A stretch of 31,548 nt of DNA from positions 1-31,548 of the forward strand of contig NW_004086421.1 in NCBI RefSeq assembly GCF_000220395.1, read 5' to 3'. The notes beneath the pieces were generated by a model. The model saw only the letters and a program-made list of their open reading frames with translations. It searched no databases and was not told the DNA's origin. The translations under genes and the position numbers were made by a program. This stretch comes from Ichthyophthirius multifiliis (taxonomy: Eukaryota > Ciliophora > Oligohymenophorea > Hymenostomatida). Each line of letters starts with the position of its first letter. Within the stretch, counting starts at the first letter, position 1. This document shows, piece after piece, positions 11,884-23,019 of this stretch.

Positions 11884-12963
11884 ATGTTATCATAATTAAA
11901 ACACTTTTAATTTTTAAAGCAAATTAACTTTCAAAAAAAAATCCAATATAATATTATATCAACTACTGAATTTCATCAATAAAAAAAGAATCTATCTAAA
12001 TTCAAAGTTTTTTTAAAAGAATTTTTATTATTAATTAAACAAGGTTCAAAAGATACATATTATGACTCAAAATGGTTATTTAAATTAATGCTAAAAAAAA
12101 AAAAAGAACATTACACAGGATTTGAATTAAGGAAAAGTTCTTAAGTAAAAATTGATTTGTTGAAATTTATTCCTTTCTCCTTTTTTATAATAGTACCTTT
12201 TTCGGAATTTTTACTGCCTTTTTATTTAGTTTTTTTCCCCAATTCGATTCCTTCTGAGTATACTTTTGATTATAAATATGATTAATAAATTGAGAATTTA
12301 GAAGAGAAATAGAGATTGTCACATGAGTATTTAGATAATATACTCAAAAATCATTTTATGAAAAAATGTGGAGCTAATCCCTAAGATTTTTTGGAAGATA
12401 ATTTATACAAATAGCATTTTTTTAAAAATTATTCAACTTTTGAGGCTGACGGATTAGATTATAAGAAGATGAAACTAGAAACTTTGCATAAAATTTGTTA
12501 ATTTTTAAGTATGGAATATATATCGGGCACATACATAGTATCTAAGTTGATATAAATAATATTAAATACACCAATATGGGTTTATAATACGATGTTTTAA
12601 TTTATTGATAAGGATAAGCATGCTGAATATAAAAAAATTCATTTAGAATTTGATTTTTTGCCATTTAATTATTTAATTAAATAATTATTAATTTTATAAA
12701 TTAAAAGACATTTAAAAAATATTAGAAAATAAGATGAAGCCCTATTTAAATTTGGATTCCATGATAGTAGTGGACATTTAATAACCAATTTTGCAAGAGA
12801 AAGGGGAATGGTTACTATTTCGTGCTATGAAACTTTAAAATATTATATAATTAATAATTGGGTTAATGTATGTATAAATAATAAGTTTAATGATAATGAT
12901 ATTCTTTGGTATGCAATTATAAACTATGAATTTTTAGAAAATGCTAATTATGAATAAAATTGA
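11884..12963 (+). CDS. LETM1: LETM1-domain mitochondrial inner-membrane protein
   Basis: One intronless frame of 359 residues from ATG 11884 to TGA 12961-12963. The N-terminus (MLSQLKHFQFLKQINF...) is rich in Lys and hydrophobic residues with no acidic residue in the first 40, as in a mitochondrial presequence. The core is diagnostic: KFIPFSFFIIVPFSEFLLPF (about 94-113), the single inner-membrane span with its two conserved prolines, followed by FFPNSIPSEY (117-126). The LETM1 ribosome-binding-like domain then spans the rest, including LETLHKICQFL and LPFNYLIKQLL. Family members act in mitochondrial K+/H+ (and debated Ca2+/H+) exchange and membrane organisation. At 359 residues it is about half of human LETM1, and I see no EF-hand or long C-terminal coiled coil, so it is a short LETM1-like form. 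A 13-A homopolymer is read without a frame break, which argues for good base quality here. Confidence 0.92.
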
Positions 12964-14020
12964 TTACTTTAAATATAAATATATAAATAATTAAATAAAA
13001 TACATTAATTTTTTTTTTTATAATTTACTCTTTTATTTTATTTTTTTGTATTTTTATCATTTAAATAATTAATTGCATAAATCGATTTATTATTATGATT
13101 ATATTTAAAAACATAATTATTAATAAAATAGTGTAATATGTATAAATCTTTATACTATATCATATATTATTCAATACAAAATAATTTATTCTGAATTAAA
13201 AGATTAAAAACTTAAAGTAATATTATTATTAAGAAAATATAAATATTTTCAATATGCAGAACTTTATATATTATTTCTTATTAATATAATTCCCATTAGA
13301 TTATTTTCAATACTATAATATATTAAGGTTTCTTTTATATCTACATTTAAATGATTTACTTCTTATATTTTTTTATTTCGATTAATTTTATTATCTATAT
13401 ATATTCAATCATACAATTATATTATGACAAATAATATTCAATTATTCCTGATAAAAAACATATAGTATCGATTATGCAATATAAAAGTTGAAAATTAATT
13501 TACAATATAATCATATCATCTAAGGATATATTTTTATTTTATTTTTCCTTTTTGTTCTTGATCTTATTGTTTTTCTAAGAATTTAATTGAAAAATTATAA
13601 TAAAATATATAAATTCTTTTATAATTATATAATTTATTTTAATAATTTTATTTTATTATTTATATATTAAATATATAATAATATAAATTAATTTATTTTA
13701 TTTTTATTTTATTTTCATATATATAAATTAGATTATAATAATTTTTTTTTGAAAATAAATTTATTAATTTTACAAAAAAACAATATAATTTTTTTTTATA
13801 ATTTATAATTATTATCATTTTTTATAAGTTAAGATATCATTTACATAATACTCGTAATAACTATTATATAAAAATATTAAATAAATTATATTTTATAATT
13901 GAATAAAAATGTAAATATTTATAATTATATATATTGTAAAAAAATAAATTTATTTACTTTTTCAAAATCATCACTAATATTAATATATATAAATTTAATA
14001 AATAATAAAACGAAAAAGTA
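12964..14020. other. Convergent intergenic region
   Basis: About 1.06 kb between the LETM1 stop and the stop of copy F. The part 13140-13560 is a little less AT-rich but gives no sustained frame in either direction, and I recognise no RNA gene in it. Confidence 0.6.
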
Positions 14021-15914
14021 TCATTAATCATCGCCTTAAACATAATTTAAAAATCTAGAAGGCGGGATTATTTCGCATTATTTTAAAGAAATATTTAAAT
14101 TATATCCGGTATTACATTTAGTACATTAAATCGAATCACATGTTATACAATTACTCAATTTACTACTGCATTCATAACAAATTTTATATTTAAGATTTTA
14201 TATATATATAAAATCTTAATAAAAACCATTCATACATTTTAAGCACATACTATTATAGCCACATAAAGTACATCCTTGATTGCAATCAGTAGCATCTTTA
14301 TTAACTTCAATGCATTTTTCTTCGTAATCATAATATTCATATCCAGGAAAACATTTTAAGCAAATACTTGGTGTACAAGAACTACATTTACTGAATTTAA
14401 TAGTACAACTAAGACATTATATAGTTTAAATAGTTGGATTATCAAACGAATAATCATAAAAACCATCTTAACATTCTAAGCATATTTTAGATTTAGAACA
14501 TTTTTTACATTCATTAGGGCATTCTATTTCAGTAGTTTCATCAATATTATGGATTTCTAAGCATTATTATTAAAATTAATCTTATTAAAATCCTTAAATG
14601 CAATTAATACAACTAGTTTCAGTACATTTATAACAATTACTGAATTTATTTCTGCATTTAACACATTATTTACTTGCTTAATCTTAATAATATCCGGTTT
14701 TACATTCTAAGCATTCTCCAGGTTAAGAACATCTCTCACATTATTGAGGACATTATGTTTCAATAATTTCATCAGTTAATTCTCCTGAAGTTATTTATAT
14801 ACATTATTTTTTATTTTAATTTAATTAATATCCATTCATACATATATTACATTAATGATAATCACAGGATTGACAATAAGGATATTTAATAACGCATTAT
14901 AAACAAGATTTACTTTAATAATATAGATAATAACCATTTTAACATTCATTACAACCAATATAATTGCATTTTTAACAATTTTGAGTACATTCTAAACATT
15001 TTTTTCTACTGTCAGAATAGTAGCTGCAAAAGTGCATTCATTTACGCAAATATCTTTAATACTTACTAATTTACTTTCCTCACAAACAAAACATTAAGTT
15101 AATTTATTAGGATTACACAAGGAACAAGGTAATTAACACAAAGTGCATTTCTTTTCTAAAGTTAATCTAAATCCATTATTAGTATCACATTGAGAACAGG
15201 TGTTAGGATTATCTTATTAAAGACATCCTTAGGAAAGCTTCTCACAAGCTTAAGTTCTTAATTTGCGAAATATCCAAAAGGACATTAACTTAAACACTAC
15301 ATATTATAATAAAAAAAACCTATTTTACAAGTAACACAATGATGCTAATTATTTTTTTAACAAATTTTGCAATTTCCTTAACATTTATTTGACCAAAGAT
15401 ATTCACAAATACCTAAAGTTTAATTATAAAAATATCCTTATTTCTCATTACATTTATCAATACACTATTTTTTTTATAATAATGTCATAAACTAACATCT
15501 AGTACACTCATTAGCTGAAGGTCCTGTACATCTAGAACAATTGACATCACATGGTCTACATTTTTCAGCCCTTCCAAATAAACCTAAAGGACAATCTGGT
15601 TTACAAGTATTATCTGGATTCAAAAATTTGCCTTAAGGACATGAGCCTTCTACACAGGTTTCATTATCAACTACCCGGAGCATTAAATAGAACAATCAAC
15701 TCCTCCGAATCCGGCTTAGCAGATACATTGACCGTTTACACAAACTCCTTTTTCGGAACAGAAATTTGGACATATAGAAGTATAATTACAGAATCTATCG
15801 AAATCTTAAGGACATGTGATTTAACCTTTAGCTTATTGGCCACTTGGATTGACATCCTTTTTTATATTTTATTCCCCTTATCTACATACAACTGTTTAAT
15901 TAATCTCAGAAAAA

Positions 15915-15935
15915 NNNNNNNNNNNNNNNNNNNNN
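15915..15935. other. Assembly gap (21 N)
   Basis: The flanks match copy G at about 24684 and 24876, so about 190 nt should be present. The N run understates the gap. Confidence 0.9.
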
Positions 15936-16276
15936 ATCTATTTGGATATAACTTATTAAATTACATCATCTATTAATGCTTCAGATTTTACAACACCTAT
16001 TCCATCATATTCGAATGTACATTACTCTTAACCATTTTATTTAGGAAATTCAGGGTATTCAATTGCACTATAACAAGCGTTTTCTAAGAAATCGCAACCT
16101 TTTCCCCAGAATATATTATCTGCCATATTCTCATTTACTTCAGGGTAAAAGCCTGTGTCTTTCAAAAGAGCAATCATAAATATAGAAAGAACACTATTAT
16201 ATACTTCAGTTCCAACCATAATTTCATTATAAATAACAGTTTTTTCCCAATGAGAACTAATTGTATATGAACCACC

Positions 16277-16315
16277 CTAGTTTATATATATTTTTTTTAA
16301 TATTTAAATATATAC
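16277..16315 (-). other. Intron in copy F (39 nt)
   Basis: GTATATAT...AAACTAG on the minus strand, between LENE and GGSYTISSHWEK. The length is a multiple of three and it holds no TGA, so retention would not break the frame; the homologous 49-nt intron in copy G supports it. Confidence 0.85.
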
Positions 16316-17139
16316 TTCATTTTCAAGTTGCATACCTTCAGCTGAAGGACAATTATAATATTTTATAGTTACTTCTACTACATTTTTGGAAATTAAAATA
16401 GATGTTTATTTTCCTCTAATAATATTTGTTTTTAACAATTTATCTTTAAAGTTAGCTCTATAAGATTTTCCAGTATCAGGATCTATCCAATAAAACATTG
16501 CGTAATCTGAGAAATCGAGTATATGTAAAATTTCATGAATAGTTATTTTCAAATCACTCTGAAATTTTGCAAAATCTCCACCACCTAATGCTTTCATCTT
16601 TGCTAAGTTAAATTAAATTATTCCGAAAATAGGTCTAACATTTATTCCAATAGAAATTACACAATAAGTGGAACCTGTAATATTTTAATTTTTTAATTAA
16701 TATAAATAACATAACTGTGTAAATCGCAATTAGGAACTCCTATTGTTTAATCATTTGTCGGAATTTAAAAGCCTATACATTTACTAGAAAAATTTTTAGG
16801 GTAAATGTTATTTTATGTTAATGGGTACACTTTCAAAAGTCTTTAGAAATAAAGTTTGGATGTTTCCATAATATCTATTAAGTAATTTTTTTATTAATCT
16901 GTTATACCTTAATCTACTTAATTTAGCTAGGTATAATCAATAGTTATTCTTATAGGTTTTACTGTATTATCTGTTTAAAGAATGCGTTAATCATGGTTTA
17001 TTTTTTCAATATTTTGATAAGTTTCTTGCATTTTTTCATAGTGATCTTGAATTAATTTACTTTCATGACCACATTTATGGCGTGAATAAATCAATTTAAC
17101 TAATATTAAAATACTAATTAAAATTAGTTTTTTAAACAT

Positions 17140-17520
17140 TATTTTTTATTTATTTTTATATTACTTTGAAGAAGTAATATATATACTTAATTTTTATTTA
17201 TTAGTTTAATATTCTTTTTTTAAAAAAATTTTATAATCATTAAATTTAAAAAGATATTTTTTTCTGATTTTTTAAGATTATTAATATATTTTTTATATTA
17301 TTTAATTTGACTTTTTATTTTAATTATAGCTAATTTAATTTTTAATGAATCTAATATTTTGTAAAATTATTTATAAATAAAAATTATTTAAAACACTTTT
17401 TTTATTAATTGATTTTGAATTTATTATTAAAATTTTCATTTTTTTTTAAAAAAAAATGTTATTTTATGTTTTGAAATTCTTAAAACATATAAATATATAT
17501 AAAATAAATATAGAAAAATA
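17140..17520. repeat. 5' flank of copy F, homologous to the 5' flank of copy G
   Basis: This stretch is colinear with 26089-26470: shared blocks include TAATTTGAC followed by a T run, AATCTAATATTT and GGTTTGAAATTCTT-like sequence. The tandem duplication therefore took in the promoter region as well as the gene. Confidence 0.7.
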
Positions 17521-20500
17521 ATATATTTTTATTTATCGCAAATAAAAAATAAAATTGATAATAAATATGTAATATTATATAATATATTAATAGATTTTTT
17601 TTTAATAATTTTAATTATATTATTAAATTTTTATATATAAAATAAATTAAATTTATATTTTTTTGAATTTTTATAATTTAAATTTTTATATAAAAGTTAT
17701 TAAAAAAGCAAAACAAAAACATTATATGAATTATTTTTATAGGATATGGATAAAATTAATTTATTTAATATATTTAAACTATAATTTATTTATAAATAAA
17801 TTAAATTATTTAATTTTTTATAAAAGATTTTTTTTTTAATTATAAAAATAAATTTAGTTATATTATAAATATCTTTAACAAATAAAAATATGAAAAAAAA
17901 AAATTAGTAAAAAAATAAAGATTTAAATTTATATTATTTAATAAAATAAGATTTCAAGATTAAATGTATAAATAATTTTGTTTTTTATAAATTAAATTTT
18001 AACATAATTATAATTTTTATATTTTTAAAAAAATAAATATTAATGTATTATATTAATTTAAAAAATAAAAAATATATAAGAGAAAATAAATATTTTATTA
18101 GTTTTTTCTATTTATAAATAAATTAATTAAATATATGATAAAAAATTAAATAATTAAAAAATAAAAAAATCTAATATTAAAAATTTTAATATGTAATAGA
18201 AAAAATAAAATAGAAATAAATATAAAAGGCATAATTATATAAAAATTTCAAATATATTTATATAAAAAAAAAATTATTTAAATATTATTATATATAAAAT
18301 ATTATGATATTAAAAAATAAAATATATTATTTTTATATAAAATTTAAATGATTAATTTCATATAAACAATAAATATTATTATTAATATATATATAATTAT
18401 TATAATAAATATTATTATTATTATTATAATTAATATATATTTAAATATATAATTTTATATTTTCTACTTTTTAAAATATTTTTATTGTAATATTTTTTTA
18501 TTTTAAATTTTATTTATCTAAATAATTTTTATTTTTTTTATTTATACTTTTTTTTTTTAATATAAATTTTTTTCGAATTTTTTTTTTTTTATATTCATAT
18601 AAATATTTAATAATGTATTATGAAATAAAATAAAACTTATAAAATTATTTCCATTTCTTTATATCTTACTTAAAATTCTCATTTTGTTACTCTTGTCTTT
18701 GCTAGATTACTATATTTTATAATTATTGCATATATTTTGTAATTTGATTATATTTTTTTTTATATGTATTTTTATTTAAAGAATTAAATTAATAACAAAT
18801 TTTTATGTATGAATAATTTCTTAAAAAAAAATACTACATTATTTTTTTTTTAATATATTAATTTTATAAATAATTTAGAAATTATATTAATTGAATAACA
18901 CAAAATAAAAATTATAATTTTTTATAACTAAATGAAGTAAATATTTTTTATATTTATTTAATGTGTTTATTTCTAAAAGATTATCCAAATAATTTTATAT
19001 AATAATGATTAGTAAATTTATATTTCTGTTTTCCTATAAAGTTTGTTTTATTTAAACAATGATTAAGCTTAAATAAATAATTTATGTATTGTTTTATTCG
19101 TATATATTCATATATATATATTAAAGTAAAAGTCTTAAATATTATTTTGTTATATAAATTCGGATATTTTGGTTGCAATGTATTTTTTTATTCATATTAA
19201 CTAGAATGAAGGAAATATTTCTAAATTAAAAAAATAATTATGAAGTTTATTTTGAAAAATTAAAATTTTAAGTTAAGGCTTAAAAGAATAATAAATATTA
19301 AAAAATAATTAAGATAAGTCAGAAATATATAAAAAATTTGAATTTAGAAGAAGAATAAGAAGCACATTAAATATCAAAAAAATTAAGTACTTGAACCCGA
19401 AAAATCCTTGAAGTTTTATTATCCAAATAAATTTTATCAATTTCTAAACATAGAAATTCTAAACAATTAATATTTTAAGTAAAAAATATTTATTTTATAA
19501 ATTATTATCATTTAATAATATATTATTTATTTTTTATATAAATATGTTTTTAATAAATAATAATAATTAAAATATTATAAAATAAATTGCATAAGAAATT
19601 TTAAAAAAAAAATTTCATATAAAAATTTGTTGTAAGAAAATTTACATTTGAACATATTTTAGAAATAAAAATATTAAAAAGAATAAATAATGAATCTTTT
19701 ATTTAAATTAAATAATTATGAATATTAAAGATTTAATTAAAATAAGTATGTTTTTTTTATAATATAATAGATATCGATATACTAAATCTAGAAATCAAAA
19801 TAAAATTATAAATATAATTGATTATAAAATTATATAAATAAAATTTAAATTTGAATTAAAAATATATAAAAAAAAAGTTAATTTAATATCATTTTATTTT
19901 TAAAAATATTAAATTTTAACAATTTATATGGTTTTTGTGAAGAAATAATTTACTGTTTATTATATTCTAATTTATTTATTTAGAATTGAAATATATATTT
20001 AAAGGTTTATAATTTTATTTACAAATTAGATCGAATATATTTTTTCTATAGATTTATTAATTAATAATCTTTATATTATTTATTAATATTTTGTGTAAAT
20101 ATCTTAACTTTTTTAATTATTAAATTAATTCTTTTAATTTTTATTTTTAATTTAGCTATTTTTGTTAATTGTATTTATATGAAATTTTATTTTGATTATA
20201 ATAAAGATTTTCAGTTTTCTATTTATTTTTATTTTATGTTTAAATATATAATTTAAAGGCTTCTATAATATTATACGCTAGTTTACATTATGAAAACTTA
20301 ACGAATCTTCTTATATTATTAAATTAAAAAGATAATATTTTATTATTAAATAAATTTTAGTAATTACAAATTTTCTTTTTTTTTTAATTCTTAAATATTT
20401 AAGAATACGTTTTTTATTTTATTATATATACATCCATAATTGAAAAATATTCTATAATTTATTTGTTTATTAAATACTTTTTGTTAAAGGTTATTATAAA

Positions 20501-20894
20501 TTAATGTTGTTAATTAACTAATAAAATATAACATTATTAATAAATAATTAGTAAAAAAAAATTTTTTGTATTTTCATACGACTTTAGATTTATTATATCA
20601 ATTGTTTTCTAAAACAAAAAAATTTATCGAATGTTTATAATTTAGTAAAAACTTTATGTAAAATGAAAATATATATATCTTAATTATGTATGTAAATAAA
20701 TTTATAATAGAGGACAATAGTTTTTGAATAAAAATAATATTTTTATGAATAATACTAATAAAAAATATATGTAAATTTGAAAAATAATTTTTATATTCTA
20801 ATTAATTATTCAACAAAAAAACTTATGAATTATTAATAATATAGAACATTATCATAAAAATATATTTCATAATTTTTATATTATTTAAAATAAA

Positions 20895-20901
<7 letters not shown>

Positions 20902-20937
<36 letters not shown>
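20902..20937. repeat. (TA)n microsatellite
   Basis: About 18 TA dinucleotides inside the left arm of the inverted repeat. Confidence 0.95.
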
Positions 20938-20940
<3 letters not shown>

Positions 20941-21230
20941 TTAAAGTATCATATAAAAATAAAAGTTTTTTAAAAATTAAAATAAAATTAGTAAATAATA
21001 ATAAAATATATCATAAGTCAAATAAATATAAATAAATTAAGTAAATAAATTTAATACAAATTATATATATTAAAAAAAATATAAAATTAATTCATATATA
21101 AGAAATATTTAAATATTAAAAATATTTATAAATATATTTATGTGTAATAATATTTATATAAGGTTATATTTATAATTTATATATTAATATATATATAAAA
21201 TTGTATTTATTAATATTTATGTTTTATTAT

Positions 21231-21308
21231 ATATATATATATTTATATATTTATATATTTATATATTTATATTTTTATAAGTTTATATATTTATATATTT
21301 ATTTATAT
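21231..21308. repeat. ATATTTAT minisatellite
   Basis: An eight-base unit, ATATTTAT, repeated with slight variation about nine times inside the left arm. Confidence 0.85.
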
Positions 21309-23019
21309 TCTATTTTTAATATTTTTGTTTTTATTTAATATTTTTTTTTTTCTCATATACAATTAAAATTTTTATTCAATATTTTGTCTTATTCTGATTT
21401 TATCATATAATATAATATTTAATTTTTTTTTTTTTATTTTTTTACTATTTATTATTATATATATTATAATAAATCTGATATTTCATTTTTTATTATATTC
21501 TAATAGCTATTTTTAAATTTTTATCTTTTTTTTTTATAGTTGATAATTATTTAAAATTTATTTTTATAGAAATTTCAAATAATATTTTTGCTTTTCAATT
21601 ATTTAATATTTTTATGTCAATTAAAAGATTTGATTAAATTAATTCTATTTATTATTATTTTTATTATTCGCAATAATTTTGATATTAAATATTTTATTAT
21701 TAATGTGATTATATAGTTTTCTTTATTTGTATTTAGATATATTTTTATTTTCACCTTTATTTTTTTATATGAATATTAGTAATATTTTTTTTTTGTGTTT
21801 AATATTTTAATTTTATTTGATATTATTCTCGATAATATTTCTTTTTTAGTTTTTAACTATATTTTTATATTTTTCATTTTTAATTGCTTAATTAATTATT
21901 TAGTTCATCTATTTTATTAATATTTACTTATTTTTAGTTTAAATAATTTTTAAATATTAATATATTATTTTTTATTTTTAGAATAATATAAGTATTTTTT
22001 CTATCCAAATTTTATTTATGTATTTCGAATAAGTTTTATTCAGTATATTATTATTATTTTTAAAATTAATTTATTTATTTATTTTTTATTTTATTAAATC
22101 AAATGTTTGAATTTTTATTTTTTTATTGTTCTTAAGTTTTTATATTAATTCTTTAATTTTTTTATTATTTATAATTTAAAATTAATTATTTATGAATTTT
22201 ATATTAAGTTATAACTAAAAATATAATTGGATGGATAATTTGACTTTATTTTTGTTATGTTATATATTTATTAATTTTATTTAAGTTCTAAATTTGTATA
22301 AAATATTTAGATTTTTTTTACTTAAAATAAAAAAATGTATTCTTTTTATTTTTTTAATTATTTATTTAAACAATTCTTCTATATTTTATATATATTATAT
22401 ATAATATTTAATTTTTTTAAGAGATATATATAAATTTTAATATATTTAATGCATTTTAAATAGTCTTTAGTTTTTTAACATTAAATCTAATTCAAATAAT
22501 ATAAAACTATAATTATAGTTAATTAAAAAAATAAAATTAAGAATAAATTATATAAATTAAAAAAAAAAAAATATTAAATTAAGAAAATAAAAATATTTAT
22601 TATTTATAAGTATAAATATTTATATTTAATATTATAAAATATATTTAATTTTTTTATTAATTAAATTTTGTTTTATATAAATTTAATATATTAATAAATA
22701 TTAAAATAATTAAATATTTATAATTTATTTTTAATATATATAGTTTATTAAATATGTGCCTTTATATTTTATTTTAAATTGATATATGATAAATATATTA
22801 TTTTAAATTTTTAAATAAAATATTTATAATTTTGATTGAAAATATTATTTTATAATATTAATGTATTAATATTTTAAAATAATAGGTATTTTGAATAATT
22901 TTATATTATTAAATTATAATTTTTTTAATTTTATTGGATATATAAATAATTAATTTTTAAATTTTATTATTTTTGAATTAAAAATTACATTTAATAAAAA
23001 TGTTTTTTAATATCTATTT

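Larger units (their letters stand above)
14021..17139 (-). pseudogene. Leishmanolysin-like metalloprotease with Cys-rich tail, frame-broken (copy F)
   Basis: Reads from ATG 17139 to TGA 14023-14021. A signal peptide (MFKKLILISILILVKLIYS) precedes a pro-region. The M8 zinc site HEILH is at 16537-16523, but the usual Gly two residues on is Asp (HEILHILDFS). After a 39-nt intron come SHWEK with the presumed third zinc ligand and NEIMV as Met-turn, then an EGF-like stretch and many cysteine modules. Compared with copy G there are one-base deletions at about 16670-16690, 15967, 15951, 15672-15677 (GGGG to GGG) and 15024-15027, plus the N run at 15915-15935 standing for about 190 nt. Family members cleave proteins at the cell surface or outside the cell. 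The damage suggests a pseudogene, but assembly error between paralogues is a real alternative. It keeps a Cys-module segment that copy G lacks. Confidence 0.82.
18640..22480 (+). repeat. Left arm of a large diverged inverted repeat
   Basis: The plus strand here aligns colinearly with the minus strand of 27400-31000. Clear blocks by eye are 18670-18800 with 30750-30920; 18960-19090 with about 30560-30680; 19150-19480 with 30185-30480; 20100-20340 with 29500-29700; 20560-20680 with 29150-29270; 21680-22100 with 27850-28260; and 22220-22480 with 27400-27660. An example is GACTTTAGATTTATTATATC and its counterpart. Indels and substitutions are many. Nature unknown: an old segmental duplication or an old mobile element. 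Confidence 0.72.
17521..23019. other. Long intergenic region between copies F and G
   Basis: About 5.5 kb without a recognisable gene. From about 18640 to 22480 it forms the left arm of an inverted repeat, listed separately. 17521-18640 and 22480-23019 are A/T-only with no structure that I can separate from background. The standard-code frame on the minus strand at 18981-19178 lies in the arm and is not conserved in the other copy. Confidence 0.6.

Noticed and set aside
15551..15976. Open frames on the plus strand at 15551-15976, 23640-23873 and 24430-24669
   Set aside because: They are antisense to the Cys-rich parts of copies F and G and code for nothing recognisable; the minus-strand reading has conserved Cys modules.
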